DNA of 32,382 nucleotides from the NCBI RefSeq assembly GCF_019636155.1, contig NZ_JAHBYB010000004.1, forward strand, positions 219,564 to 251,945. Direction: 5' to 3'. This DNA comes from Brevundimonas sp. Lineage in GTDB: Bacteria; Pseudomonadota; Alphaproteobacteria; Caulobacterales; Caulobacteraceae. Positions 1-9,500 of the stretch are shown one piece after another. Below the pieces are notes generated by a model, which was given only the letters and a program-made list of their open reading frames with translations, made no database searches and was not told where the DNA came from. The translations under genes and the position numbers were made by a program. The stretch's first letter is position 1. Every line of letters begins with the position of its first letter.

Positions 1-326
1 TCGTCGGTCTCTTCGCGGACGACCTGGTTGGCGTAGACCACGGTGGCGCCGCGCTCGCCCTTGCGGACGTGGGCGCCGAGCGTCAGCGCCTGGCGAAAGG
101 TCATCCAGGTCGATCGGCTGAAGCCTCGGCTGGCGGCTTCGCCCCAGAGCAGGACGACATTGATGCCGTTGTAAGGCGTTCCGTCATGGCGAAGAGGGCG
201 GCTGACGGAGGTCGAGGCCTTCCAAGGCTGGGTCCAGGGGCGGACCCCGGCTTCGAGCTGGGCGAGGATCTGTTGGGTGATCCGGGTATGGATGTCCGGG
301 CGTGCGGGATCGGTGGGGCGCGTCAT
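1..326 (-). CDS. ArdC-type antirestriction protein, N-terminal part (cut by window edge)
   Basis: The first 108 codons of a minus-strand gene that continues past the left edge. The start ATG is at 326, with a TCGAGGAGGC ribosome site a few bases upstream. The visible part reads as the ArdC N-terminal domain: an opening stretch with DIHTRITQQILAQLEAGVRPW, then PYNGINVVLLW, then W-M-T-F-R-Q-A and a KGERGATVVYAN segment. This order is typical of ArdC single-strand DNA-binding domains. Full-length family members add a zinc metallopeptidase-like C-terminus, which is not visible here. ArdC proteins protect incoming conjugative DNA from restriction and are standard in alphaproteobacterial ICEs and plasmids. 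The gene lies downstream of the DUF736 gene on the same strand, as is common in such elements. Confidence 0.85.
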   Translation of the reverse strand, partial: MTRPTDPARPDIHTRITQQILAQLEAGVRPWTQPWKASTSVSRPLRHDGTPYNGINVVLLWGEAASRGFSRSTWMTFRQALTLGAHVRKGERGATVVYANQVVREETD

Positions 327-398
327 GGCGGCCTCCTCGAAATGGATGGTGGGAAGAAGGGGCGGCGGCGCGGTCCCCGCGCCGCCGCGGCTCCTGGA

Positions 399-692
399 TC
401 AGCGGGACCAGATCAGGCTGTGCCCGCCCTCGACCTCGACCAGGGAGGCGTAGATCGGCGCCGGGAAGCTGGGATCGTCGAGCTTGACCGAGAGGTATTC
501 GCGGTTCTGCTGGCTCGTCTTCTTCCAGGCGGCGCCGAACTCGGTCTGGCCGGCGAAGATCCGGAAGTCGGGGGCCTTGTCGTCGGTCTTCTCGTTGGGC
601 CGCAGGACCGCCTGCTTGACGTTCAGGGTGAGGGTCTTGATCGACCCGGTGTAGCCGTCCCCTTGAGCGGTGAAGGTGCCGATGGTGGCCAT
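399..692 (-). CDS. DUF736 family protein
   Basis: A protein of about 97 residues beginning MATIGTFT and containing [29 protein letters not shown] and [18 protein letters not shown]. These are the hallmark segments of DUF736. An upstream ATG at 719 keeps the frame open, but the start at 692 fits the family N-terminus and has a GGAGA ribosome site at about 697-706. The function is unknown. DUF736 genes almost always sit in conjugative plasmid or ICE backbones of Alphaproteobacteria beside ardC and parB-like genes, as here, so the protein is useful as a marker of mobile DNA. Confidence 0.9.
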   Translation of the reverse strand: MATIGTFTAQGDGYTGSIKTLTLNVKQAVLRPNEKTDDKAPDFRIFAGQTEFGAAWKKTSQQNREYLSVKLDDPSFPAPIYASLVEVEGGHSLIWSR

Positions 693-1393
693 GTCAGTCT
701 CTCCTTTGCTTCGGGCCACGCCTGCCGCGGCCTCGATGGCGATCGACGGACCGGGGCCCGGGCGGCGCGCAGGGAGAGCGAAGCGAGCCCCCGCAGCGAA
801 GCGGAGGACCGCGATGAGAGACTTTCTTGTTTCGCGAGGAAGGCCGTCAGGCCGGGGATGAAAGTCGCGAGAGCGGTTGCGCCAGCCGACCGGGTTTCGG
901 TCAGATCCGCCTCATCGAGAGGCCGCGCCGGCCGGCGCGAGGAGGATGCGAGACGATGGCCGCCGGGCTCCTGAACGCAATAGATGACACCCTACGGCGG
1001 CTGTAGACCCGACCGATGTCCGACGCTCAGGCCGCGACCGGGAAGACCTTTTTTGCGGCGAGGCTCCCGGCGGGCAACGCCCGCACCGGTTCGGCTTTCC
1101 GCTTCTGTAGAATGAGCCAGGCTGCACCGTCCTTGGCCCCAGAAGCACGATCTGACGTCGTGATGGGAGGCGCCGTCCTCGTCCGGCTCCGTGGGCAGCA
1201 TGCCGAAGGCGCCATCCGAGATAAGGTCCGCCAGAAGAGCCGTCGGCCGGACAGGTGAAGCGCCACTTGGCCTTCTGCTTCCAACCCGGTTCGGGACCGG
1301 GTGACCTCGAATATGCCGTCTGTCCGCCGGCGCCAGCTACTGATGAGACTCAGCAAGGCTCGGCGTCAGATCGAGGACGGGGCGCCCAGCTTA
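693..1393. other. Non-coding stretch between DUF736 and the HEPN gene
   Basis: About 700 bases with no convincing gene. Short frames on both strands have arginine-rich, low-quality translations and no family signature. Bases 760-800 contain short near-repeats of GCGAAGCG. The promoter of the DUF736-ardC pair is expected in the part next to 692, but I cannot pick a specific -35/-10 pair. Confidence 0.5.
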
Positions 1394-2308
1394 TCAGCCG
1401 GTGTCACGACCAGCCTCCTCGCGGAGGTCACGCAGCCGTTCTTCGCAGACCGTCCTGGTCAGACCGCGTAGCACTTCGACCCGTTCCGTAAGCCAGGCGA
1501 GTTCCTCGCTGCTGATCTTGTAGTGCTTGGAGTAGCGCGCCTTGACGTAGGCCTCGCGCAAAAGCTCGAAACATCGACGCTCGAATTTGGTCTCCCGCGG
1601 CCACGCCTCGGCAAGGCGGGCATCGATCGCCTCGGCCTTCTTGCGGAGGAAAGCGATATTGTGAGCCTTGCCGCTGTAGAGCGTCACCACCAGCAAGACG
1701 CAGTGGTAGAGGTGTTCCGTAGCTTGATGCAGGCTGAAAGCCGCCAGTTTGCCGCTGTCGCGCTCGGCGTAGAACGCTGCGCCAGCCTGAAACTCCTTCG
1801 AGCTCGCCATCCACTCGGTGAAGAAGTCCTCGGCTTCGGCCAGCGCGGCCTTCGCCTTGATGTCGGCGGGCTTGTGCAGCTTGGCGCCGGGAGTGTCGTA
1901 GAGGAGGACGCCGTCTCGCTGGATGTCGGCGAAGAAGTAGCGGCCCCGGTCCAGCTGCTCGTTCACATCGTCCAGGCTGTGAACGATGATGCTGACGGGC
2001 GTGCGGATTTCGCCCTCGCCCGGCATGGTCCGGTTGGTGGCGTCGAACCAGAACTCGCCATCGGTCAGGTCCTCGTGGTCGACGATGACCAACAGGTCGA
2101 AGTCCGAGAAATAGCGCCCGACCGGGTCGTGAACCCAGTCGCCCCGCGCATACGATCCATAGAGGATGACCTTGAGGATCTTGCCGTTCTTCAGGCGCTC
2201 GGCGCGCCGCGTTGAAATCGCCTCCTCGAAGGAGGCGCGGATCACATCGACGACGTGACGCAGTTCGGACTGCTTGGGCAGCGGCAGATGATCGAGCGTT
2301 TTCTTCAC
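1394..2308 (-). CDS. Nucleotidyltransferase (MNT-like)-HEPN fusion protein
   Basis: A 304-residue protein read from GTG at 2308. An in-frame ATG at 2365 exists, but the GTG has a GGGGAG element upstream and starts just before the conserved region. The N-terminal half has a polymerase-beta-type nucleotidyltransferase motif: GSYARGD at about 51-57, then SDFD at 68-71 with the two metal-binding aspartates. The C-terminal half is helical and HEPN-like, with an R-Y-S-K-H segment near residue 260 recalling the R-x(4-6)-H ribonuclease motif. Separate MNT and HEPN proteins form toxin-antitoxin pairs in which the MNT partner adenylylates HEPN. Fused forms also exist, some in mobile elements. The usual third carboxylate position looks substituted (VSIIVHS), so catalysis is uncertain. 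The role here, as toxin-antitoxin, defence or regulation, is not proven. Confidence 0.75.
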   Translation of the reverse strand: MKKTLDHLPLPKQSELRHVVDVIRASFEEAISTRRAERLKNGKILKVILYGSYARGDWVHDPVGRYFSDFDLLVIVDHEDLTDGEFWFDATNRTMPGEGEIRTPVSIIVHSLDDVNEQLDRGRYFFADIQRDGVLLYDTPGAKLHKPADIKAKAALAEAEDFFTEWMASSKEFQAGAAFYAERDSGKLAAFSLHQATEHLYHCVLLVVTLYSGKAHNIAFLRKKAEAIDARLAEAWPRETKFERRCFELLREAYVKARYSKHYKISSEELAWLTERVEVLRGLTRTVCEERLRDLREEAGRDTG

Positions 2309-2363
2309 TCGGCGAGTCTCCCCGATGACCTGCCTGCGGGCAAGGCATGATTGAATCTTCTGC

Positions 2364-2483
2364 ATGAGCCCGCGCCCTCGCCTGGCCGAACCGCCGCCTT
2401 ATCGGGCCGATGTCGTCTTCGGCCTAGCCGTGGTGGTGGTGCTGGCCCTCACGGCCATCGTCTACTTGACCGGCGTCCGCTAG
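2364..2483 (+). CDS. Possible 39-residue single-pass membrane protein
   Basis: A short frame starting ATG at 2364 and ending TAG. It encodes a proline/arginine-rich head (MSPRPRLAEPPPYRAD) followed by about 20 hydrophobic residues (VVFGLAVVVVLALTAIVYL), which would form one membrane helix with the N-terminus inside. It ends just before a strong bidirectional terminator, which supports it being transcribed. No clear ribosome site precedes it, and it overlaps the alternative upstream start of the HEPN gene by a few bases. I do not recognise a family. Confidence 0.4.
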   Translation: MSPRPRLAEPPPYRADVVFGLAVVVVLALTAIVYLTGVR

Positions 2484-2494
2484 GCGGCGCCGAC

Positions 2495-2534
2495 AAAAAA
2501 AGCCGCGCGCCCCAAAGGGCGCGCGGCGAGTTTT
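2495..2534. terminator. Bidirectional rho-independent terminator
   Basis: A long GC stem, GCCGCGCGCC pairing with GGCGCGCGGC (2502-2527), is flanked by seven A residues on the left (2495-2501) and TTTT on the right. It can therefore end transcription in both directions: rightward after the short membrane ORF, and leftward after the parB-like gene that ends at 2550. Confidence 0.85.
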
Positions 2535-2549
2535 CGGACCTGCCGCCGT

Positions 2550-4601
2550 CTATTCGGCGGCAAACCGGTAGGTGTCGTCATCGGACGGCGGCGGCGCCGT
2601 CGCCTCGCCTTGCGGCTCCGGGGCGTCCGGATCGACCGCAGGCGCCGTCCGCAGCACGGGCGGCAGCCAGCCCCTGCCCTCGACCAGCCGCTCGGCGGCC
2701 TCGGCCATGTCGCCCTTCTTGAACCCGGCGATCCGCCCGGCTTCTTCCGGCGTCGTGGCCTCGGTCACCGCTTCCAGCACCCGCGCCTTGGACACCCGCG
2801 AGAAGTAAGATGCAGCGGTCGCGGACCACGTCCCGGTCATATCCAGACCGGTCGCCGTCGCCAGCGTCTCGGCGTGGGCCAGCGCATCCGGTTTGCGGTC
2901 GTGGGGGTCGCGCACGGCATAGAGGCCCACGCCCGCGCAACAGGCCATGAGGTCCAGCAAGTCCGACGGCGCCATGGGCGACAGCACCGCCCAGAGGTCG
3001 CGGGCCTCCTCCGGGAGCCGCGCGCCCCACGCCTCCAGCCGGTCGGCCACGCGCCGTCCGGCGGGACCGTCGCTGACGCCGGGCGCCAGCCGCTCCAGAC
3101 CGGTCACGCTCAACCGCAGTTGCAGCGGCGTCCACGTCCCCCAAGCGGGATAGAAGACCTGCAAGGCCAGCGCGTGGACCACGACCGTCAAAGCCACATT
3201 CACGTCGGCCTGAACGGCGTCGCGAAGCCCCATGGTCCGATGGGCCGTCAGGTCGATCAGCAGCCGCTCGGACAGGGGCGCCAGACCCTCGTCGGCGTCC
3301 GGCTCGGGCGCGGGAGGCGTCTCGGCCTTTCCTTCGCCTTCGGTCCACCCCTCCGGCGCCTCGGGATCGGGACGACGCGTCTCCACGGCGTCCTCGGCCC
3401 GGACCAGACCCCGCTCGAAGCGGGCCAGTCCGTCGTGGCCGAGCAGCACCATGAGCCCGGCCCGCGCCTTGGCCTCGGCGGGGTAGTCGAAGTCTGGGCC
3501 GAAGGCTTGCAGGGCCTTGTCGATCTCCTCCAGCCGGGCGTCCACCTCGGGGGGCAGCATGTCCGCCGCATCCGTCTCGGAGACGAGCCGGTCGTACTCC
3601 TCCGACAGGGCCGTGATCCGCGCGGCGTCCGCCTCGGAGCGGACCACCTCGACCGGGTAGACCCGGCCCAGGGCGGCGGCGTCCTGATAGTCCGCCCCGG
3701 CTTCGGCCCACTTCCAGCCCTCGCGCTGACGGGCGTCTTCCGCCAGCCCGGCCAGCTTGTCGCCGACCAGCCGGTCCAGCAGAACGGGGTCGTCCAGCCA
3801 GCCGCCGCCGTCCTCGGTGAACAGGTCGCGCAGGACCGTCCCGCCCTCGGCTTCATAGGCCTCGATGCCGACGAAGCGGACCCGCTTGTCGTCGGCCCGG
3901 ACCTTGGCCTCGGTCATTGCCCGCCGGATCGCATAGACGGGCGTGTGCGGTCCGCACTGTTCGAACACCTGACGCTGGCGCTCCTGATCCTCGCTGACGC
4001 AGAAGGCCATCAGCTGGTCGAGCGCCAGCGTCCCGTCGCGATAGGCCGTCATGAGTTCGGGCGCCGCCGCTCCGAGCCTCAGCCGTTGACGGACGGTCTG
4101 CGCGGACACTCCGAACCGGGCGCCGATCTCCTCGGGACCATAGCCCCGCTCGTCCGCGAGCCGCTTGAAGGCCTCGAACTGATCGGCCGGGTGCATGGCC
4201 TCCCGGGTGACGTTCTCATCCAGACTGATTTCGTGAGCGTCATTTTCCGTGTCGACCGTCACCTTGACCGGGTGAGTCCGCTTGATCGCCTTGCGCTTGG
4301 CCAGCAGCCGCAGGGCCTGTCGCCGCCCCTCCCCGATGGTGACGAGGTATGCGCCGGTCGCGGCGCCGTCCTCGCCGCGCTCGATCTCGACCACGGGCGG
4401 CTGCAACAGACCCTTGACCTTGATGGAGGCGGCCAGCGCCTCGATCCCGGCCTCGGTGTGCTTCACCTTCCGGGCGTTCTTCGGCGACGCCTTCAACCGG
4501 TTCAGCGGAACCACGATCTCCGCGCCGTGTCCCGGCTCCTGATCCGCTGCGGTCGCGGCGGCGTCAGCCGCCGCACGGGCTTGGGTGGATTGAGCAGTCA
4601 T
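2550..4601 (-). CDS. ParB/RepB/Spo0J-type partition-like protein of mobile elements
   Basis: A 683-residue protein starting at ATG 4601 with a very strong AAAGGAGG ribosome site. The frame stays open far upstream, but the family start is here. The ParB N-terminal domain covers roughly residues 28-135: VPLNRLKASPKNARK, then GLLQPPVV, the GEGRRQAL phosphate-binding motif and ENVTREAMHPADQFEAF. A helix-turn-helix follows (EEIGARFGVSAQTVRQRL). The long C-terminal half is acidic and specific to the large ParB-like proteins of alphaproteobacterial plasmids and ICEs, and it is much longer than chromosomal ParB (about 300 residues). Expected roles are DNA binding and CTP-dependent clamp behaviour in element maintenance. 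No parA partner lies beside it, so it may act in maintenance or regulation of the element and not in classical segregation. Confidence 0.9.
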   Translation of the reverse strand: MTAQSTQARAAADAAATAADQEPGHGAEIVVPLNRLKASPKNARKVKHTEAGIEALAASIKVKGLLQPPVVEIERGEDGAATGAYLVTIGEGRRQALRLLAKRKAIKRTHPVKVTVDTENDAHEISLDENVTREAMHPADQFEAFKRLADERGYGPEEIGARFGVSAQTVRQRLRLGAAAPELMTAYRDGTLALDQLMAFCVSEDQERQRQVFEQCGPHTPVYAIRRAMTEAKVRADDKRVRFVGIEAYEAEGGTVLRDLFTEDGGGWLDDPVLLDRLVGDKLAGLAEDARQREGWKWAEAGADYQDAAALGRVYPVEVVRSEADAARITALSEEYDRLVSETDAADMLPPEVDARLEEIDKALQAFGPDFDYPAEAKARAGLMVLLGHDGLARFERGLVRAEDAVETRRPDPEAPEGWTEGEGKAETPPAPEPDADEGLAPLSERLLIDLTAHRTMGLRDAVQADVNVALTVVVHALALQVFYPAWGTWTPLQLRLSVTGLERLAPGVSDGPAGRRVADRLEAWGARLPEEARDLWAVLSPMAPSDLLDLMACCAGVGLYAVRDPHDRKPDALAHAETLATATGLDMTGTWSATAASYFSRVSKARVLEAVTEATTPEEAGRIAGFKKGDMAEAAERLVEGRGWLPPVLRTAPAVDPDAPEPQGEATAPPPSDDDTYRFAAE

Positions 4602-5070
4602 GTCTGCCTCCTTTGGGCATGGGTTGCAGGCACGCGGACCGCGCGCCTGAAACCCTGCCCGTCGGCGAGACCGGGGTAGCAAGGGCCAGGGCGGACCGGC
4701 CGGAGGGGGATCGCCCGGCCTGCACAAGCCTGACCCTTGGGAGGGCCATGCCCTCGTCGCCGGCGCGGAAGGCGGGGGAGACCGGCCGATCCGGCGGCGC
4801 AGCCGCTTCACCCTGGCCCGCGCGAGGGCGGAGCCCTTAGCCCTTCCTTGCACCGCATGCGCTTGTTCGCGGCGTTCTCCGGTCGGCGATGAACGGGTGT
4901 GTTGCTCCTTCCCATTCGCGCTGTAGTCTGGGGGTGACGGGTTCCGGGACGATAGGGGCCGATCGGGAGCCGGGGGACGTTCAGGCGTCGGCGGCGATCC
5001 GCTCCGAAACACCGGGCTTCCTCGCAGAAGTTCCAGGCCCGTCCCCCATTCGTCTTCGCGGAGGACCGCC
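4602..5070. other. Non-coding region upstream of the parB-like gene
   Basis: About 470 bases without a convincing gene. It must hold the promoter for the parB-like gene (leftward) and for the small gene at 5071 (rightward). I see no clear operator or parS-like palindrome. The strongest local signal is the parB ribosome site next to 4601. Confidence 0.5.
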
Positions 5071-5349
5071 CTGACCGAAGACCTCTCCGATGAAGAAGCG
5101 GAGATCTATCAGGATCTGGCCGGGCGCGCCGGCGTGGTCGCCAGGCGCCTGCTCGCGGAGCGAGGCTTGATCTATCTCGAGGATCTCGATCCCGAGGCGG
5201 CCCGCGAACTCCTGAGAGCGGCCTGGCGGGAAGCCGCCCGCGAGCGGTTCTCCGGCCTGGATATATCCGAGCTGGACGCCGAGATCGACGCCATGGTCGA
5301 CAGCCTCGTCATGGTCACGTCCGCCCCGGATGGCGTGCGGCTTCACTAG
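5071..5349 (+). CDS. Small hypothetical protein, possible CTG start
   Basis: A frame of about 92 residues encoding an acidic, helical protein: a head with LTEDLSDEEAEIYQDL, then VVARRLLAERGL, EAARELLRAAWREAARER and ELDAEIDAMVDSLV. No ATG is present in frame back to the preceding stop. The first GTG (5134) would remove the conserved-looking head, whereas a CTG at 5071 has a GGAGG ribosome site exactly six bases upstream. I place the start there. The gene converges on jetD with 53 bases between them; a small hairpin (5372-5386) in that gap has no T-run. It has no recognised domain. It could be a regulator or accessory of the neighbouring Wadjet operon, but its orientation gives no direct support. 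Confidence 0.6.
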   Translation: MTEDLSDEEAEIYQDLAGRAGVVARRLLAERGLIYLEDLDPEAARELLRAAWREAARERFSGLDISELDAEIDAMVDSLVMVTSAPDGVRLH

Positions 5350-5402
5350 CGGGTGAGAAGGCGCGCCGTTCCGGTGCATCGCACCGCTGAGAGCGACCAG
5401 TT

Positions 5403-6599
5403 CTAGGCGCCTGGGTCTTCTGGACGTGACGGCGCCACCCCCTCCTGCTCAAGCTCCCATGGCGTTTCCATTCGCGCCATCGCATCCCAGAGCGGGGCGA
5501 TAGCGCTTCCCTGGGCGGCGCCGACGGAGAGCCGCCTTCGTTGAGGGTCGGGACGACCGCGTTCGCGAAGGAGCTCAAGGCTCATCAGATGAGGTCGCAG
5601 CTTGCGGCCCTCCGCAGCCAAGGCCTGCTCGAGCGATCGGAAAATGCGCAGTCCGCCCGGGTCGATGTCGCCCCAGTGATAGACCGTCGGCTGGCTAAGG
5701 CGCGCGAGGCGCAGGAGGGCGGCGAGGACGGCGCGGGAGGGGAAGCCGCTGGTGTAAATGACCAGCCCTCCATCGTCTCCCGCGCATTCGCGCGAATGTC
5801 GGATGAAGGAGGTGTAGTTTTCGATGGTCAGAAGGTAGGCCGGAGGCGCGCCCGGGCTTAGATGTTCGGCGACTGCTCCCGGGAACCCGAGATACTCAGC
5901 CCGCGGGAGGACCGCCCCATCAAAGGCGACCGCTCCGCTGATGAGCACCGGCGCGGGCAGACGCTCCACTCCGTAAAGTGCGACCACATCTTCCGGGATC
6001 AGATCGGCCAGCCTCGCGGGGTCGTCGGCCTGAAGCAAGGCCGCCACCGTCACAAGCGTATCGGCCAAGGCCTTGCTGTCCCCCGCCGCATCCCGGGAGA
6101 AGCTGCGGTAATCGATCTGGCGGACGCTCTCGTTGGTTTGCGAACGGCGTCGAAGCGCCCGCGCCAGCCGCGCCGCCTTGTCGAGACGGTCGGTTTGGCC
6201 GGGCCTCAGCCCGAGAATGGTCTTGTGCCTCGCCCACCCCGCTTCGATCCGGGCGATGACCGATGCGAACCCGGCTCCATCCGCCTCCTCCGGGACGGAG
6301 GCGACAGCGGCGGCTGCGCCCTCCCGGGAGGGTGTGCGTCCCAACACCTGATAGACCACTTCGGGGTCGACGAGCCGCACCGTCCGAATGTGCTCCACGC
6401 CGCCTCGGCGGGTCCGAACGAGGCGCAAACCGCCCTTCCGCTCGACGGTCCCGAGGACGGCGAGAAAGGCATCCCAGTCAGCCACTGAATGAAAGCGGTC
6501 CTCGTCGATCCGCGCCGTCGCCGCCGCGCTGCCAGCCTGGCGTTCGTGACGGTCCAGCAGCCCGTGCAGGAGCGCGACTGGGTCCAGGGTCTCCGTCAT
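5403..6599 (-). CDS. jetD: Wadjet protein JetD, Toprim-like nuclease subunit
   Basis: A 398-residue protein. The C-terminal half carries a Toprim-type active site: a conserved glutamate in LLTIENYTSF (E260) and the GDIDPGG motif (D311, D313), as in the topoisomerase VI-like fold of JetD/MksG (DUF2220). The N-terminal part matches the associated DUF3322-like arm. In Wadjet, JetD cleaves closed circular DNA captured by the SMC motor JetABC and so removes plasmids. It is the last gene of the operon, and its ATG overlaps the jetC stop as ATGA, indicating translational coupling. Both catalytic motifs look intact, so the nuclease should be active. Confidence 0.9.
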   Translation of the reverse strand: MTETLDPVALLHGLLDRHERQAGSAAATARIDEDRFHSVADWDAFLAVLGTVERKGGLRLVRTRRGGVEHIRTVRLVDPEVVYQVLGRTPSREGAAAAVASVPEEADGAGFASVIARIEAGWARHKTILGLRPGQTDRLDKAARLARALRRRSQTNESVRQIDYRSFSRDAAGDSKALADTLVTVAALLQADDPARLADLIPEDVVALYGVERLPAPVLISGAVAFDGAVLPRAEYLGFPGAVAEHLSPGAPPAYLLTIENYTSFIRHSRECAGDDGGLVIYTSGFPSRAVLAALLRLARLSQPTVYHWGDIDPGGLRIFRSLEQALAAEGRKLRPHLMSLELLRERGRPDPQRRRLSVGAAQGSAIAPLWDAMARMETPWELEQEGVAPSRPEDPGA

Positions 6600-9500
6600 T
6601 GAGCGGGCAAGGGCGCGGCCGCCATCTCTGCGATCAGATCCTCATCCGTCCTGTTGCGCGGATTGGCCCGCCTGAGGGTTTCATGGACCAGCGGCTTGAT
6701 GCGCGCCGACTCCGCGGTGACCGCGTCGCCGAAGCGGTAGACGTCGATGACGCTGTCCAGATTCTCGAAGATGACCGAACGCTTTTCCGGCGGCGCGGCC
6801 ACCACCGCCTGCAGACCGATGTCGCGGTAGAAGTCCAACAGGATGCGTTGGTTCGAGCCGTCCATCTTGCTGAACGCCTCATCGAACACGGCCAGACCGA
6901 TCCCGCGTTCGACGCCGGGCGTAACCCGCCGTCCGTGATAGATGCTGGCGAGGGCGGCGCCGATGATGACGTAGAAGGGGACCTGGAGTTCAGCGCCGCT
7001 CGCCACACCGCGCCGCCGGTCGAAGCTTGTCTGCCGACCGGTGGCCACGTCCTTCATCCGGAGCTCGAAGGCGTAGTAGTTGCGATAGTCCTGGTAGATC
7101 GTGAAATCGAGCGTTTCGTCCTGCATCAGGCGCTCGACCTCCTTGAGCGCGAGCGCGTGCTTCTCGTCCCGAGGCTCACCCCGACCGAACAGCGCCGCGA
7201 GCACGTCTTCGTCGGACTCGCTGTCGCGGGCGAGGCGGTACAGCGCGTCGAAGGCGGGTTTGATCTCCCAGTGGACCGAGTAGACTTCGCCGTGAAGCGG
7301 CCGGGATTGCAAGGCTGCGTTCAGCGCCAGCATCTCGCTCCTGAGACCGCTGAACCGACCGTTCAGTTCATGGACGAAGGACGTCCGGAAGAGATGGCTC
7401 ACTTCCTCGGCCGCCCGGTCGGCCTGGTCGCGATACTGGATCAGCTGATTCCGCTCGAGAAGAGCGATGCCTTCCTCGAGCCAGGGCATGATTTCCGCGA
7501 TGATGCGCGCCTGGGGCTCAGGGACCGATGCGGACCCGAACTTCACGCGGAAGCGACCGAGGTCGACGCGCAGCGCGCTTTCGACCTCTCGATATTGAGC
7601 AACAAGCGTCTCGGCCTCCGCCGCCTGATCACGGGCGATCTTCTCCGGACGACGGCCCGCTCTGAGCGCCGCGTAGGCCTGTCGCACCGGAAGGAACGCT
7701 TCGCGGCCCGGAAGCCGCTGGCGGAAAGTTCGCCACCTCAGGGCCAAGCACAGCCTTGAGCCTGGCTGGGCCTCGCCGCTCTCGAGACGGCGTTGGAGAT
7801 CCTGGAGGGTCTGGCCCAGTGAACCGCGCTGCTCGACCAGGGCGAGCCTTTCCCCTTCCGCCATCTCTTGACGCCGCCGCGCCACCGCCAGCGCTTGCTC
7901 AAGCTCCGGATCGACGTTCGCCGCCAGATCGGCCAAGCGTCGTCTTCGGTCCTCCGCCTTCTCCTCGGCGTCGGCGATGCTGAAGACGAGGGTATCGAGG
8001 CGATCGGCCGCCTCTACCGGGCTGGAGAGGTCTTCCAGTCGCCGCACCACGTCATCGATGAAGGCGACGTTCGCATCGTGTTTGGACAGGATGGCCGTCA
8101 GGTCTCGGATCTCATCGGTGAGGCGAGCCTGCATGAGGCCCGCGGCGGCGCGGCCGATCTTGAGGCCTTGCGGATGAAGAACCTCGACGACCAGGCCGCT
8201 GTTGTAGGCGCCGTCCCGCATAATGGCGCGCGGGCCGGCCATCAGTTCCTCCTGCGTCTCGGCCAGTCGCACCGAACCGGCGCGCTGGACGACGAAGGCC
8301 ATGGCCAGGCCGTCCTCACTTCTGAACACCGAGGCGAGAGACCCTGGCGTCGCTTCACGAGCCGATCCCTGGAGCTTACGCGTGTTGACGACCCGGCACC
8401 CGCGGAAGGCGTCTCGTCCGGCGCGAAGAATCTCGACCGCACGTGAGGCGTGCTCCGGCGCTACGATCACCGCTTCCCGGTCTCGGCCCAGCAGGGCCTC
8501 CGCAGCATTGCGCCAGCTTTCGTCGGTCAGACTGACAGCCTCACATACGGCGCGGGGCTCCATTCCCAGCGAAGCGAGCTTGGCCATGAGCGCTTCCGTT
8601 CGCGGGTCCAGCAAGGCCGCGCCCTGCTGGCTCTTGCCGAGCTGGGCTTTCGCTTCCTTCAGCTCGGCGCGGATGCCCTCCCTTGCTCCGATGCGGCTGT
8701 TCCGCTCTTCGCGCACGCCTTCGATCTTCTCAGCCGCGATGGTCGCGGCCGTGCTCAGCAGCGTTTCCATCCCGGCCGGATCCTGCGGCCAGTCGGGGGG
8801 ATTGCGGCCTTCGCTCTGCTTCTGAATCGCTTCGAGCGTGGACGTGAGCTGACCCAGCCGGAGCGGCTGCAGCAGCGCCCTCTGGTCGAGGAGAGACACC
8901 CCGCGGGCGGCGCGGAGAAAGCGCGCCTGAAGGCGGCCAAGGAGTTCGGCCCGTTCCTTCAGGGCGAGCGTCATTTCGCTGTTCAGCACGGCCTCCTCCG
9001 CACCGCGACCCTGCGCCTGAATCTGGGCCGTCAGGGACACGACGAGATCCTTCGCGAGCGCGAGTTCTGCTTCGCAGCGATCAAGATCCTCCTCGACCCG
9101 CCGGCGTTGGTCCTCGGCCTCGCGATGCGCTCGCAGATTGTCGAACAGGGCTCCGCCCGCTTCGATCACCTGAGCAAGCTGTTCGACGCTGCGGGCGATC
9201 TGTTCCCGTCGCAGAAGATCCTCGAACGAATCCGCCTGCATCTTGAGTTCACGAAGGGCGGCAAGCCTGTCCTCCAAGTCGTGAATGTCCTGCTGAATCT
9301 GGCGGTAGCGCTGGATGGACGCGCGGAGCTCGCCAATGTCGATGTCGTTTTTTTCCAGCAGATAGGTCTGAACGAAGGCTTCGACGGACGGGATGTGGTG
9401 GAATGACAGGGCGAGGACGAACGCCCGTGCAAAGCGCTCGGGCTCGGACCGCTGTCCCTTGGTGAACAGCAGACGCATGTATTCTCGGATGAAGTCACGT

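Noticed and set aside
992-1356. Minus- and plus-strand frames in 992-1356
   Set aside because: Overlapping in several frames, with no start signals or recognisable protein pattern.
2610-4679. 689-residue plus-strand frame opposite the parB-like gene
   Set aside because: Mirror of a GC-rich real gene; the opposite strand has clear ParB motifs, a strong ribosome site and a terminator.
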